From the NCBI GenBank assembly GCA_026387085.1, contig JAPLMK010000091.1, forward strand, positions 1 to 42,731: a stretch of 42,731 nt of DNA. The letters run 5' to 3'. This document shows, piece after piece, positions 14,992-23,773 of the stretch. Under the pieces are notes generated by a model. The model did no database searches. It saw nothing but the letters and a program-made list of their open reading frames with translations, and was not told the DNA's origin. How positions within the stretch are numbered: position 1 is the first letter of the stretch; every line of letters begins with the position of its first letter. Made by a program: the position numbers and the translations under genes. The DNA is from Candidatus Omnitrophota bacterium. GTDB lineage: Bacteria > Ratteibacteria > UBA8468 > MWAK01.

Positions 14992-16212
14992 GTGAAATTT
15001 AACTCTTTCGCGTTTTCCGCGCTGCGCCACAGAAATTTCCGTATCTTCTGGCTCGGCCAGTTTCTTTCTCTCTGTGGTTCCTGGATGCAGAATGTGGCCC
15101 AGGGCTGGCTGGTTCTCAGCGTCACTAATTCTGTATTCCTGTTGGGATTGACCGGCGCCATCGCCGGCCTGCCTGTCCTCGTCTTTTCGCTGGTCGGCGG
15201 AGTAACAGCCGACCGCGTTAACAAACGTTCCTTTTTAATCCTTACCCAGGCACTGGCCGCGCTCCTGGCCCTTATCCTGGCCATACTCATCTCCCTGAAA
15301 ATAGTCACCTTCTGGCAAATTGCCTTGATTGCCGGGTTATCCGGATTGGTACTGGCTTTTGACGCCCCGGTCCGCCAATCGTTTTTTGCGGAACTTGTAC
15401 CGAAAAAAGACCTCTCCAACGCCATCGCTATAAACTCTACGGTTTTTAATATTACTCGAATCATCGGACCGGTCCTGGCCGCCTTCGCTATCGCCGGCCT
15501 GGGCATGTCCAGCGCCTTCTACCTGAACAGCCTCAGTTTTCTGCCGGCAATTATCGCGCTCTATTTTATCCGGGGCAATTTCCGGCCTCAGCACAAACCC
15601 GAACGGACAATTATCTCCTCTCTTTTTCAGGGCGCCGGTTACATCTGGAAAAATAGACGCATCCGTATCTTGATTATACATATATCATTCTTAAGTGTCT
15701 TTGGAATGTCCGGCCAGATATTGATGCCGGTCTTTGCCCGCGATATCCTGCATTTAGGGGTCCGCGGGTTGGGACATTTAATGGCCTTCTTTGGATTGGG
15801 CTCACTGATCGGCGCAATTTTTATGGTCCTCTCAAGCCACTTTCCGAGACGGGAAAGATTTGTTTTTATCGGCGGGCTGGTAATGTCCCTGTCTCTGATT
15901 TTATTTGCCTTATCCCAAAACACAACTCTTTCCTGTCTCCTGCTGATTCCGGCCGGCTGGGGTTTTATCACGCAGGCAGTAACCATTCAATCCCTGCTTC
16001 AAAACTATGCACCGGATGCTTTACGCGGAAGGGTAATGGGCTTCTTCACCTTTACCTTCATGGGAATGATGCCCATCGGCAGTTTTCAGGCCGGTCTGCT
16101 TGCCCACCTCTGGGGAACTCCGGCGGCCGTGGTAATCGGCGGGATAATCTGTCTCGGCGCCAGCCTCTACCTCCTGCTCAATTCCCGTCTACTTTCAGGG
16201 GTTGTCGAATAG
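14992..16212 (+). CDS. MFS transporter, MFS_3 (EntS-like) family
   Basis: This 406-aa protein has about 12 predicted TM helices. The start (FSALRHRNFRIFWLGQFLSLCGSWMQ) and GGVTADRVNKR, the loop 2-3 motif, place it in the MFS_3/EntS group of exporters and permeases. DAPVRQSFFAELVPKKDLSNAIAINS is another strong family signature. Substrate cannot be read from sequence. The start is GTG 14992, 21 bases after the ThuA-like gene, so the pair may be cotranscribed. Its 3' end overlaps the convergent lptG end by 18 bases. Confidence 0.9.
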   Translation: MKFNSFAFSALRHRNFRIFWLGQFLSLCGSWMQNVAQGWLVLSVTNSVFLLGLTGAIAGLPVLVFSLVGGVTADRVNKRSFLILTQALAALLALILAILISLKIVTFWQIALIAGLSGLVLAFDAPVRQSFFAELVPKKDLSNAIAINSTVFNITRIIGPVLAAFAIAGLGMSSAFYLNSLSFLPAIIALYFIRGNFRPQHKPERTIISSLFQGAGYIWKNRRIRILIIHISFLSVFGMSGQILMPVFARDILHLGVRGLGHLMAFFGLGSLIGAIFMVLSSHFPRRERFVFIGGLVMSLSLILFALSQNTTLSCLLLIPAGWGFITQAVTIQSLLQNYAPDALRGRVMGFFTFTFMGMMPIGSFQAGLLAHLWGTPAAVVIGGIICLGASLYLLLNSRLLSGVVE

Positions 16213-17244
16213 AGACCGGCACAGAAAAAGAAAAGCGCCCAGCAGAATGACGATTTGGGGCAGAAAAGCAGCCAGGGCCGGCGGAAGATAACCTTGATTT
16301 CCCAGGGCCAGCCCGAAAGAAAAAAGCCAATAGGTAAACATCGCCAGCAGAAATCCGAGCGTAACCAATGCCGGCCTGGAAAAACGCCGGCTGAACGCCA
16401 GGGGTAACGTCAGAAAGACCACAAAAATGTTGAGCAACGGATAACTTAAATGACTAAGCACGGCAGTCCGAATAGCAACCGGGTCCAAGCCGGCCTTGTT
16501 CAGTCTCGCCAAATAACCAACTAACTGACGCAGCGAAAGCGCCTGAACCGGTTCCAATAAAGGTTCCAGGTCTTCCCGGCTCATCTGAAAATCAAACGAC
16601 CGTCGAGTAAAAGATAGATCATCCAAAACCTCACCCTCAACTGAAAACATGACCCGCAGGCCGGATTCTATCACCCATTGGCCATCTTTTTCAATCAGGC
16701 ACCGTTCCCCCCGGTAAATCTCCTTCAAATTTCCTTCCGGGTAAAAAATAAGGATATTGGGTTTTTCAAAAAGGTTCTCGGCTGTCCGAAACTTCTCCGC
16801 GTAAAAGAAAAATTGCGGCAGGGCTAGCGTCGGGTTGGATATTTCAGCCCGGGGCTTAATCCGGCTGAAAGAAGCCGGAACTATCGTCTCGTTAACCAGA
16901 AAAACAAGCGGAATTAAGAGCCCGCCCAAAATAAAGAACGGAGCCAGAAAGCGGAGCGGGAAAAGCCCGGAACCTTCCAGAATCAGCATCTCCCGGTGTT
17001 TGCCCATCAACCCCAAAGTAACCAGAACCGAAATCAGCACCGCTAACGGCGAAAACTGGACAAAAACACCCGGAATCATCCAGAGAAATACGCGCGCTAC
17101 CGCAGCCGGGGAGTATCCGCCATGCAGATAATCGGCTAAATTATCCACGACGGCTCCGACCAGCCCGATGACAGATAGGGCAATGATTGCCAGCAGGTAA
17201 AGTTTAACAAATTCCCCGGCGAGGTATTTATCCAGTCGCTTCAT
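16195..17244 (-). CDS. lptG: LPS export permease LptG
   Basis: This 349-aa YjgP/YjgQ-family inner-membrane protein starts MKRLDKYLAGEFVKLYLLAI. Three TM helices are followed by a periplasmic jellyroll-like domain (about residues 130-250, with LIEKDGQWVIESGLRVMF) and three more TM helices. With LptF and LptB it forms the ABC transporter that lifts LPS from the inner membrane. NETIVPASFSRIK is the family signature after TM3. It would normally directly follow lptF; here 543 bases holding a GxxExxY gene and flanking repeats intervene. Confidence 0.88.
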   Translation of the reverse strand: MKRLDKYLAGEFVKLYLLAIIALSVIGLVGAVVDNLADYLHGGYSPAAVARVFLWMIPGVFVQFSPLAVLISVLVTLGLMGKHREMLILEGSGLFPLRFLAPFFILGGLLIPLVFLVNETIVPASFSRIKPRAEISNPTLALPQFFFYAEKFRTAENLFEKPNILIFYPEGNLKEIYRGERCLIEKDGQWVIESGLRVMFSVEGEVLDDLSFTRRSFDFQMSREDLEPLLEPVQALSLRQLVGYLARLNKAGLDPVAIRTAVLSHLSYPLLNIFVVFLTLPLAFSRRFSRPALVTLGFLLAMFTYWLFSFGLALGNQGYLPPALAAFLPQIVILLGAFLFLCRSLFDNP

Positions 17245-17252
17245 AATTACAT

Positions 17253-17298
17253 CTTTATTGAACGCAGATTACCGCAGAGAACGCGGAGCACACGGAGA
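17253..17298 (+). repeat. Left flank repeat of the GxxExxY module
   Basis: ACGCAGATTACCGCAGAGAA followed by CGCGGAGCACACGGAG. Similar motifs in inverse orientation lie on the other side (17697-17785: CTCTGCGTACTCTGCGGTTC and ATCTGCGTCCTG) and in the metK-coaE gap (32162-32190). Confidence 0.6.
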
Positions 17299-17304
17299 AT
17301 TACT

Positions 17305-17692
17305 TCAAAGATTGTTAACCATTCTTACGATTCCATCTCTTAATACCCTAACATTGAAATTAATCAACAACCCGATTTTGTAATCAGACAGCTTCAAATA
17401 AGATATCAACTGGGCTTTATGAATTGGTAACAGTTTCTCAACCGATTTTATCTCCAAGATGATACTATCCCCCACAACCAAATCTAACCGATATGCACAA
17501 TCAAGATTTACTCCACGATATACAACATAAAGTGGTTTCTGTTGTTCCACCTTTAATCCTGTTTGTATAAGATCATACACCATACAGATTTCGTAGGCAG
17601 ATTCAAGAAGTCCCGGACCCAAAGCGCGATGAATATTTATCGCTACCCCTATAATTTGTTTCCGTTATCTTGTTAAGTTCTTCTTTTTCCAT
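17305..17692 (-). pseudogene. GxxExxY-family protein, frameshifted near its N-terminus
   Basis: The downstream frame (17305-17622) encodes 105 residues beginning GPGLLESAYE, the GxxExxY motif, followed by YRLDLVVGDSIILEIKSVEKL and HKAQLISYLK of the PD-(D/E)XK-like fold. The normal N-terminus is in another frame: ATG at 17692 gives MEKEELNKITET, and a one-base shift then gives IIGVAINIHRALGPGL. A single extra A in the AAA run near 17655-17657 explains the break. These genes are widespread, repeat-flanked and of unsettled function. It sits between lptF and lptG, where it looks inserted. Confidence 0.85.
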
Positions 17693-17696
17693 ATCT

Positions 17697-17785
17697 CTTT
17701 GCGATCTCTGCGTACTCTGCGGTTCATCTTTTATCGTTTTGTTCTTGAGAATACCTTTTTTCGTTCATCTGCGTCCTGTTTACCA
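17697..17785 (+). repeat. Right flank repeats of the GxxExxY module
   Basis: TCTTTGCGATCTCTGCGTAC plus TCTGCGGTTCATC, then ATCTGCGTCCTG, inverted relative to the left flank. They fill the gap to the lptF stop. No ORF is seen here. Confidence 0.55.
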
Positions 17786-17787
17786 TT

Positions 17788-18822
17788 TTATTCTATCCGC
17801 TCAAAAAAATAAATCCCCACCAGTAAAATAACTGCGTCCGGTAAAAAATAAAAGCCGGCTAAATGCGGCTTAACCCGCGTCAAGGCCTCAATCCCGGTCA
17901 GCGCGAAATAATAACTCAAGACCAGGCCGCAGGAAACCGTAATTCCCCAAAGACTGCGCGGCAAAGCGATACCCAAAGGTATGCCGATCAACAGGAAAAG
18001 AAGCGGCGCAAAAGCAAAAGAAAACCGGCGCAGTTGCTCTGACTTCGCTTTCGCCGTACCGGAACGGAGTAACTGAAAACTGCTCATTTCGTAAATCTTC
18101 GGCTCCGGCCGGCCTCCTCTCGCAACAATCTCGGGCAAGGGAAAAAGATAAGTTTGGAAAGAGAGCCGCTGGTATGTTTTTACTTTTTGGGATTGATAGG
18201 TCTGCATAACGCCTTCCTGAAGGTAAAGGCACGGCTTTCCGGAGCGGAAAACCAGTTTAACCTTACGGGCCGATATGGTGCGTATCGTCTGCCCGTCTTT
18301 CTGATACAAAGTAACCATTCCTTTTTTCCCTTTGCTGGGTATAAAGAGCACTAGATTGGGAAATTCGGTAACAACCGAACCGGGCCGAACCAGGTTAGCG
18401 GTTGGATTCACTTTGACGTCTAAAAAAACGATGCGGTTCTGATAAAATCCGTAAGGCTGAGCGAAACAAAGCAGACCAAGATTAGCCAGAGATAACAAAA
18501 GCCCCAGGAAGAGAAACGGCCAGACCGCGTTTTTCAGGGAAATCCCCAAACTCTTGATGGCCAGAAATTCCCGGTCCTGGCTGAAACGGCTGAAAGTAAG
18601 CGTGGAGCCGATCAGAACGGCCAGGGCCAGGCCATACGGCAAAAGGGAAAAGAGCAGCAGAAAAAAGTACCGGAACAACGTAAAACCGGACACCAGGTTC
18701 TTCACCAGGAGGTCAACAACCTGGAAAAGGGCGCTTAAGGAGAGCAGAAAAAGGATAAAAGCGAAAGAGATGAAAAACGGCGGGCCAAATTCCGTAATCA
18801 GGTAACGGCTGATGCGCTTCAT
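17788..18822 (-). CDS. lptF: LPS export permease LptF
   Basis: This 344-aa YjgP/YjgQ-family protein has three N-terminal TM helices (FFISFAFILFLLSLSALFQV, LFRYFFLLLFSLLPYGLALA, AVWPFLFLGLLLSLANLGLL), a periplasmic domain (about 130-250) and three C-terminal helices. FSRFSQDREFLAIKSLGIS is the family cytosolic signature. The true start is ATG at 18822 (MKRISRYLITEF). An apparent 33-residue extension to 18921 is encoded entirely by the MITE-like element beginning five bases upstream. It would act with LptG and LptB; no intact lptA, lptB or lptC is seen here. Confidence 0.88.
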   Translation of the reverse strand: MKRISRYLITEFGPPFFISFAFILFLLSLSALFQVVDLLVKNLVSGFTLFRYFFLLLFSLLPYGLALAVLIGSTLTFSRFSQDREFLAIKSLGISLKNAVWPFLFLGLLLSLANLGLLCFAQPYGFYQNRIVFLDVKVNPTANLVRPGSVVTEFPNLVLFIPSKGKKGMVTLYQKDGQTIRTISARKVKLVFRSGKPCLYLQEGVMQTYQSQKVKTYQRLSFQTYLFPLPEIVARGGRPEPKIYEMSSFQLLRSGTAKAKSEQLRRFSFAFAPLLFLLIGIPLGIALPRSLWGITVSCGLVLSYYFALTGIEALTRVKPHLAGFYFLPDAVILLVGIYFFERIE

Positions 18823-18827
18823 ACTTA

Positions 18828-19101
18828 GGGGTTGCGAAAGAATAAAATCGCCTATTTGGAGTCCCAGATTTAAGGTCAGTGCAAGGCGCGACGAAGGTTC
18901 TGTGCCCCCTGCGGCACACAACCGAGGAGCAACGCCGCAATGACCTAAAAACTTCGACTCCCTGAAAAGCCAGGTTTCTTTTGGGCTGCGACTGCGTCGC
19001 TCATCGCTTGCGTACCACAGTGGGTACGTAAGCTTCTTCGCTCCTTGTCTCGCTCCAAAATCGCCTCTGGCAAATAGGCAATTTTATTCTTTCGCAGCCC
19101 C
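18828..19101 (-). mobile_element. MITE-like element, 274 bp, 30-bp terminal inverted repeats and 7-bp target duplication
   Basis: The arm at 18828-18857 (GGGGTTGCGAAAGAATAAAA...) matches the inverted arm at 19072-19101 at 28 of 30 bases. ATACTTA directly precedes the left arm (18821-18827) and directly follows the right arm (19102-19108), a clean 7-bp target-site duplication. Internal hairpins occur, for example GCTTGCGTACC/GGTACGTAAGC at 19006-19033. There is no transposase. The duplication includes part of the lptF start codon. Confidence 0.85.
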
Positions 19102-19287
19102 ATACTTATTTTAACATAACCGCACAGAACGTGCTATTGCTAAAATTCCGTAAATTTTAATTGACCAAACAGGTGCATCGGAGTAAAATATAAAAAATCA
19201 GGTCGGCTGTCGGGCTAAAAATATTTCTGCTTCGATTTTGCTCAGTACGGCGAGTGAACCATTTTTTTGGCAAACAGGATATGTCGG

Positions 19288-20427
19288 ATGATGACTTCAA
19301 AAGAACGGCTGCTGGCCGCCATGCGGCGCGAAGAGGTGGATAAAATACCGCTTGCGCCCCGAATGACAAATGTTACCTTGCGGTATTATCGTTCCACCGA
19401 CCTTTGGGCGTATCAAAAGTTCAAGAAGGAATATTTTGACTGCGACCCTACCGTTGTGTATGAATTACCGGTAATCAATCCCTTTGCCGCCTGCATCGAA
19501 CCTTTAGATTATTTGAACGATGTCGACATTGCCCTGGAGTACACGGACAAAAAAGACCATTTCCTGATTAAACGGACCTTCCGCACCCCGGCAGGGACAA
19601 TTTCGGAAAAGGTTATTTTACCGAAACCCGGAACTATTCATTACGGCGCCAACCCGAATCCGCACCGCGTGGAACACCTGGTCAAGTCACCGGAAGACCT
19701 GGATAAAATACGATACCTTTTCCCTAAACTGGATGGCTTGAATTTCTCCAAATATCATCATGCCGTAGAAGAAATGGGCCTTGACGGTTTGACGCAAATA
19801 TATCTCCCCGGCCCGATGGACACGATGGGCGGCGAAGCATGCTCCACGGAACAAATGATGGTCGATTATTACGAACGCCCGGAGTTCTTCGATGCCATCC
19901 TGAAAATATTCGCCGAGTATTCTGTCGGCTTAGTCAAAACAGCGCTCGAAAACGGCGTACGGGATTTCTTTCTTGTCTATTTTTACACTTCGTTATCCGC
20001 CGGATGGTCTCCAAAAATCATTACCGAGAAATTTTACCCGATTATCAAGAAACAGACGGAGATGATACATTCCGGCGGCGGCCTGGTGGACTACTACGAT
20101 GACGGGCGTCTGATGGACAGCGTCGACATTTTCGTCAAAGCCGGCGTGGACGTTATTGAAACATGCTCTCCGGCGCCGGTAGGCGACTTCCGCCTTCCCG
20201 AAGCAAAAGAGCGGTGGGGGAACAACGTAACTTTCAAAGGTTTGATTGATATGATTAATGTAATCGCCCTGGGCACGCCGGCGGATATCGATAAACATGT
20301 ACAAGATATTGTTACTCAAAACGGAGATAAACGCGGAATGATACTGGGAACGATGGATGGTATCCGCCCCGAAACATCTGATGAAAATATTGCCGCTTAT
20401 TTCTCCGCGGCCAACAAGTACCGCTAA
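19288..20427 (+). CDS. Uroporphyrinogen-decarboxylase superfamily protein (methyltransferase-like)
   Basis: This 379-aa protein starts TSKERLLAAMRREEVDKIPL, the usual opening of the UROD/MtaA-like family, with YLPGPMDT, GVRDFFLVYF and a late GLIDMINVIALG..G..GMILGTMDGIRPET corresponding to the barrel end. In corrinoid methyltransferases a zinc-binding His-x-Cys lies where this has MIHSGGGLVDYYDDG, so the Cys is missing. The reaction is unknown; sugar-catabolic or demethylation contexts are common for paralogues. ATG 19288 follows AGGAT; a TTG at 19267 is less likely. It is monocistronic by layout. Confidence 0.82.
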   Translation: MMTSKERLLAAMRREEVDKIPLAPRMTNVTLRYYRSTDLWAYQKFKKEYFDCDPTVVYELPVINPFAACIEPLDYLNDVDIALEYTDKKDHFLIKRTFRTPAGTISEKVILPKPGTIHYGANPNPHRVEHLVKSPEDLDKIRYLFPKLDGLNFSKYHHAVEEMGLDGLTQIYLPGPMDTMGGEACSTEQMMVDYYERPEFFDAILKIFAEYSVGLVKTALENGVRDFFLVYFYTSLSAGWSPKIITEKFYPIIKKQTEMIHSGGGLVDYYDDGRLMDSVDIFVKAGVDVIETCSPAPVGDFRLPEAKERWGNNVTFKGLIDMINVIALGTPADIDKHVQDIVTQNGDKRGMILGTMDGIRPETSDENIAAYFSAANKYR

Positions 20428-20529
20428 CGCAGAAAAGAAATAAAAACAAAACTGCGGGGCTTAAAGGTATTGCCTTCCGGTCCAGGATACTTAGCACCGG
20501 CCCAACCAGCATTTGTATATAGACGGTGC

Positions 20530-20558
20530 TTGTCGCTAAGGTAAATAAATGTTATAAT
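20530..20558 (+). promoter_or_regulatory. Sigma-70-type promoter of nusA-infB-hit
   Basis: TTGTCG (20530-20535), 17-base spacer, perfect TATAAT (20553-20558), 60 bases before the nusA ATG. Confidence 0.7.
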
Positions 20559-20618
20559 GTTTAATCACAGATAGGACAATAAAATAACTATCGGCCGTAA
20601 TTTGAAGGAAGGATAAAA

Positions 20619-21767
20619 ATGCAGCTGGATAAAGAATTAACCGCTATACTGGAATACCTGGAACGCGAACGCGGCCTGAACCGGCAAACGGTCCTGGCGG
20701 CAATCGAGGGTGGACTTCTGTCCGTTTACCGCAAAAAGATGAAGATGGAAACGGGGACCGAACTCCACATTGACCCCCAGACCACCGAGGTCTATATCGT
20801 CGACGCAGCCGGGAACAGGATTCCGGCGCCGGCGCTCCCGTCAGGCAGGATTGCCGCTGCCAGCGCCCGGCAGATGATTATGCAAAAAATCCGCGAGGCG
20901 GAAAAAGCCCAACTATTTGAGGAATATAAAAGCAAAGAAGGCACGATTGTTTCCGGCCTGGTCGACCATTACGAAAAAGGCAACTTGATTGTCAATTTGG
21001 GCCGGATTGAGGGCTTATTTCCCGCCTCGGAATTAACCCGGGCCGAGCGACACCGCCGGCAGGGAGGCGCCATAAAAGGCGTAATTATAGAAGTTGCCCG
21101 GGAACCCCAGGGTTTAAAAATTATTCTCTCCTCTTTACATCCGTCTCTGATCGCTGAATTATTCACCCAGGAAATACCGGAAATCAGGGATGGGCTGGTG
21201 GAAATAAAAAAGATTGCCCGGGTGGCCGGCGAAGCCACCAAGGTAGCGGTCAGTTCCAACGACAGCCGAATTGATCCGGTGGGAACCTGCATCGGTATCC
21301 GCGGCACCAGAATCCGGGCCATCATGAAAGAGGTGGAGGGGGAACGGGTCGACGTTATCCGCTGGCGGGAAGACCCGGCGGAAATGATCGCCGCCACCCT
21401 TTCTCCGGCAAAGGTTTTAAAAGTTGAAGTTTTCCCGGAACGAAGGTCCAGCCGGGTAATTGTGGCTGATGACCAGTTGGCTATCGCCATCGGTAAAAAA
21501 GGCATTAATGTCAAACTGGCCTCCCGAATGGCCGGTGTTACGGTTGACATCAAGAGCGAAAGTGAATTAAAATCGGAAGAGTTGCCGGCGTCCGCTGCGC
21601 TGCCGGGCGTAGACGAAATTTTAGCCAAAAAGTTAAAGGAGGCTGGATTTATTTCGTTAAACGATATCGCTTCCGCCCAGGTAGAAGACCTGGCCCAGGT
21701 TGAAGGCATTGACTCCGATAAAGCCAAGGAACTGATCGAAAGCGCACGCCTTACCATTGTACTGTAA
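20619..21767 (+). CDS. nusA: Transcription termination/antitermination factor NusA
   Basis: This 382-aa NusA has an N-terminal RNA-polymerase-binding domain (1-100, RGLNRQTVLAAIEGGLLSVYRKK), S1 domain (about 105-170, GTIVSGLVDHYEKGNLIVNLG), KH1 (RVAGEATKVAVSSND...DPVGTCIGIRGTRIRAI) and KH2 (VIVADDQLAIAIGKKGINVKLA). A helix-hairpin-helix segment closes it (LAQVEGIDSDKAKELIESA). SD GAAGGAAGG precedes the ATG. No rimP is visible upstream; infB follows after 15 bases, the conserved nusA-infB order. Confidence 0.97.
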   Translation: MQLDKELTAILEYLERERGLNRQTVLAAIEGGLLSVYRKKMKMETGTELHIDPQTTEVYIVDAAGNRIPAPALPSGRIAAASARQMIMQKIREAEKAQLFEEYKSKEGTIVSGLVDHYEKGNLIVNLGRIEGLFPASELTRAERHRRQGGAIKGVIIEVAREPQGLKIILSSLHPSLIAELFTQEIPEIRDGLVEIKKIARVAGEATKVAVSSNDSRIDPVGTCIGIRGTRIRAIMKEVEGERVDVIRWREDPAEMIAATLSPAKVLKVEVFPERRSSRVIVADDQLAIAIGKKGINVKLASRMAGVTVDIKSESELKSEELPASAALPGVDEILAKKLKEAGFISLNDIASAQVEDLAQVEGIDSDKAKELIESARLTIVL

Positions 21768-21782
21768 TACCAAAAATATCCG

Positions 21783-23297
21783 ATGAAAAAAAATATCCGG
21801 CCCCGTCCCCCGATTGTCACGTTGATGGGTCACGTTGACCACGGCAAAACCTCGCTCCTTGACGCGATTCGAAAAAGCAACGTCGCCGGCGGGGAACACG
21901 GCCAGATTACCCAGCACATCGGCGCCTATACCGTTGAAATCAAGGGTAAAAAGATTACTTTTCTGGATACGCCCGGTCACGAGGCTTTTACGGCGATGCG
22001 GGCGCGCGGCGCGCAAGTCACCGACATTGTCATCCTGGTAGTCGCCGTCAATGAAGGCCTGATGCCGCAAACAATTGAAGCGATTGACCACTGCCGGGCG
22101 GCCCAGGTGCCGATCATCGTGGCTCTAAGCAAGGTTGACAAGGGAAATGAAAATGCCCACCGCGTGAAAGCCCAGCTCGCCCAGCATGAACTTCTGTCTG
22201 AAGATCTGGGGGGTCAAACTCTTTTCGTGGAAACGGCCGCGCCCAAGGGAACCGGCATAGACAAACTGCTGGAGGCGATTGTTTTGCAGGCAGAGATACT
22301 CGAATTAAAAGCCGATTACAGCGTGCCGGCCGAAGGGGTGGTAATTGAAACAAAAATGGAACGCGGTACCGGGCCGAACACCACGCTCATTATTTTAAAA
22401 GGCACCCTGAAAGTTCGCCAGGCGTTTTGGACAGGCAATACCGACGGAAAAGTACGAGCCATCTTTAACGACCAGGGAAAAGCTATTCCGGAAGTTACGC
22501 CGGGCATGGCGGCCCGAATAATCGGGGCTGCGGGACTACCTTCGGTTGGCGCTAAATTCCAAGTCGTTTCTTCCGAAAAAGAAGCCCGGGAACTATCGAA
22601 AAATAGTGACATTCAGGCCTTAACAGCTCCGGCTTCCCAGATTACGCTGGAGGAATTTTACCAGCGTCTGCAGGAATCAACCATAAAAGAACTGAATGTT
22701 ATCTTAAAAGCGGACGTATCCGGTTCCGTTGAAGCCATAATCGAAAGCTTGGGGAAGATGGCCGGTACGGAAGTGAAGATAAAAATAATTCATTTCGGAG
22801 TAGGTCCGGTTTTAGAATCCGATATTCTTCTGGCCAAGGCATCAACCGGCATCGTTTTGGGTTTTAATGTCGGAATTGAACCGGCCGCAAAGGCAGCCAT
22901 CCAACACGAAAAAGTTCAAGTCAAGTCTTACCAGGTCATTTACGACCTGCTGGATGATATGCGTAAAGCGCTCTCCGGGCTGCTCGCTCCGGAAATCAAG
23001 GAAACGATAACAGGGAAAGCGCTGGTGAAAGAGGTCTTCAATCTTTCCAACGGGCAGATTGTTGCCGGTTGCAGCGTCGCCGAAGGGAAAATTACCCGGG
23101 GAAACAAGTCCCGCCTGTACCGGGGTGAAACTTTAGTGCTGGAAAGCAATATTACTTCATTGCGGCGTTTCAAGGAAAATGTGCGCGAGGTCCTGGCCGG
23201 CTATGAATGCGGCATCTCTTTGGGAGGAGCAAAAGAGATTCAACCAGGCGACACTATCGCTACTTTTCAGCTCGAAGAGGTAAATCGTTCGATATGA
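21783..23297 (+). CDS. infB: Translation initiation factor IF-2, minimal form lacking the N-terminal region
   Basis: This 504-aa protein begins only about 15 residues before the G domain: GHVDHGKT (16-23), ITQHIGAY switch I, DTPGHEAF (62-69), then IF2 domains II-III and the C-terminal fMet-tRNA-binding domain (SNGQIVAGCSV, YECGISL). The IF2N and long linker region of typical bacterial IF-2 (about 700-900 aa) is absent. The G4 motif reads SKVD (116-119) in place of NKxD, and G5 is TAA-like rather than SAK. No SD is seen before ATG 21783. It places initiator tRNA on the 30S subunit and promotes subunit joining. Confidence 0.94.
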   Translation: MKKNIRPRPPIVTLMGHVDHGKTSLLDAIRKSNVAGGEHGQITQHIGAYTVEIKGKKITFLDTPGHEAFTAMRARGAQVTDIVILVVAVNEGLMPQTIEAIDHCRAAQVPIIVALSKVDKGNENAHRVKAQLAQHELLSEDLGGQTLFVETAAPKGTGIDKLLEAIVLQAEILELKADYSVPAEGVVIETKMERGTGPNTTLIILKGTLKVRQAFWTGNTDGKVRAIFNDQGKAIPEVTPGMAARIIGAAGLPSVGAKFQVVSSEKEARELSKNSDIQALTAPASQITLEEFYQRLQESTIKELNVILKADVSGSVEAIIESLGKMAGTEVKIKIIHFGVGPVLESDILLAKASTGIVLGFNVGIEPAAKAAIQHEKVQVKSYQVIYDLLDDMRKALSGLLAPEIKETITGKALVKEVFNLSNGQIVAGCSVAEGKITRGNKSRLYRGETLVLESNITSLRRFKENVREVLAGYECGISLGGAKEIQPGDTIATFQLEEVNRSI

Positions 23298-23653
23298 ACA
23301 AGGGGTTACCAGGGGACTGTCTTTTCTGCCGCATCGTCCGGGGAGAAATTCCGTCCCAGAAAATTTTCGAAAATAAAGAACTGCTCGCATTTAAGGATAT
23401 TAGTCCCCGGGCGCCAATCCACATTATTGTCATACCTAAAAAACACATTAATTCTTTATCCGACGCCAAAAAGAAAGACAACGCTCTCTTAGGGCGCATC
23501 CAATTGGCCGTGCCCGAAATTGCAAAAAAACTGCTGGGGGAAAACAGCTCTTACCGGGTCGTAACCAACTGCGGAAAGGAAGCCGGACAATCGGTCCCTC
23601 ACCTGCATTACCATCTTTTAGCCGGACGAATATTTACCTGGCCGCCGGGATAA
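23294..23653 (+). CDS. HIT-family nucleotide-binding hydrolase
   Basis: This 119-aa HinT-like protein starts DCLFCRIVRGEIPSQKIFEN with CxxC and ends with the catalytic triad motif HLHYHLLAG. It hydrolyses nucleoside phosphoramidates or AMP conjugates in known relatives. The ATG overlaps the infB stop (ATGA), so it is translationally coupled to infB; rbfA, often next, is not here. Confidence 0.92.
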   Translation: MNKGLPGDCLFCRIVRGEIPSQKIFENKELLAFKDISPRAPIHIIVIPKKHINSLSDAKKKDNALLGRIQLAVPEIAKKLLGENSSYRVVTNCGKEAGQSVPHLHYHLLAGRIFTWPPG

Positions 23654-23667
23654 TTTAGAAACACTTA

Positions 23668-23763
23668 CAATGCAAAATTCAAAACGCAAAGTGTAAAATG
23701 TAAAATTATTGATTTCCTATCCGTTCATTTTGCAATTTGAAATTTGCAATTTGAAATTTGCAG
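23668..23763 (-). repeat. AT-rich palindromic repeat, family B, copy 3
   Basis: An inverted copy of the 9711-9807 element, sharing about 43 identical core bases (GATTTCCTATCCGTTCAT on this strand). It separates the HIT gene from kdsA and supplies the spurious upstream part of the kdsA ORF. Confidence 0.9.
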
Positions 23764-23773
23764 TAACAATAAT

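Noticed and set aside
16630..16650. CTCACCCTC motif as a fourth family A repeat
   Set aside because: The match is short, lacks the hairpin arms and lies in normal lptG coding sequence.
20969..21820. 283-codon open frame antisense to nusA
   Set aside because: It is Ser/Ile-rich with no recognisable motif, lies wholly opposite NusA domains, and has no SD or promoter; it is a codon-bias shadow.
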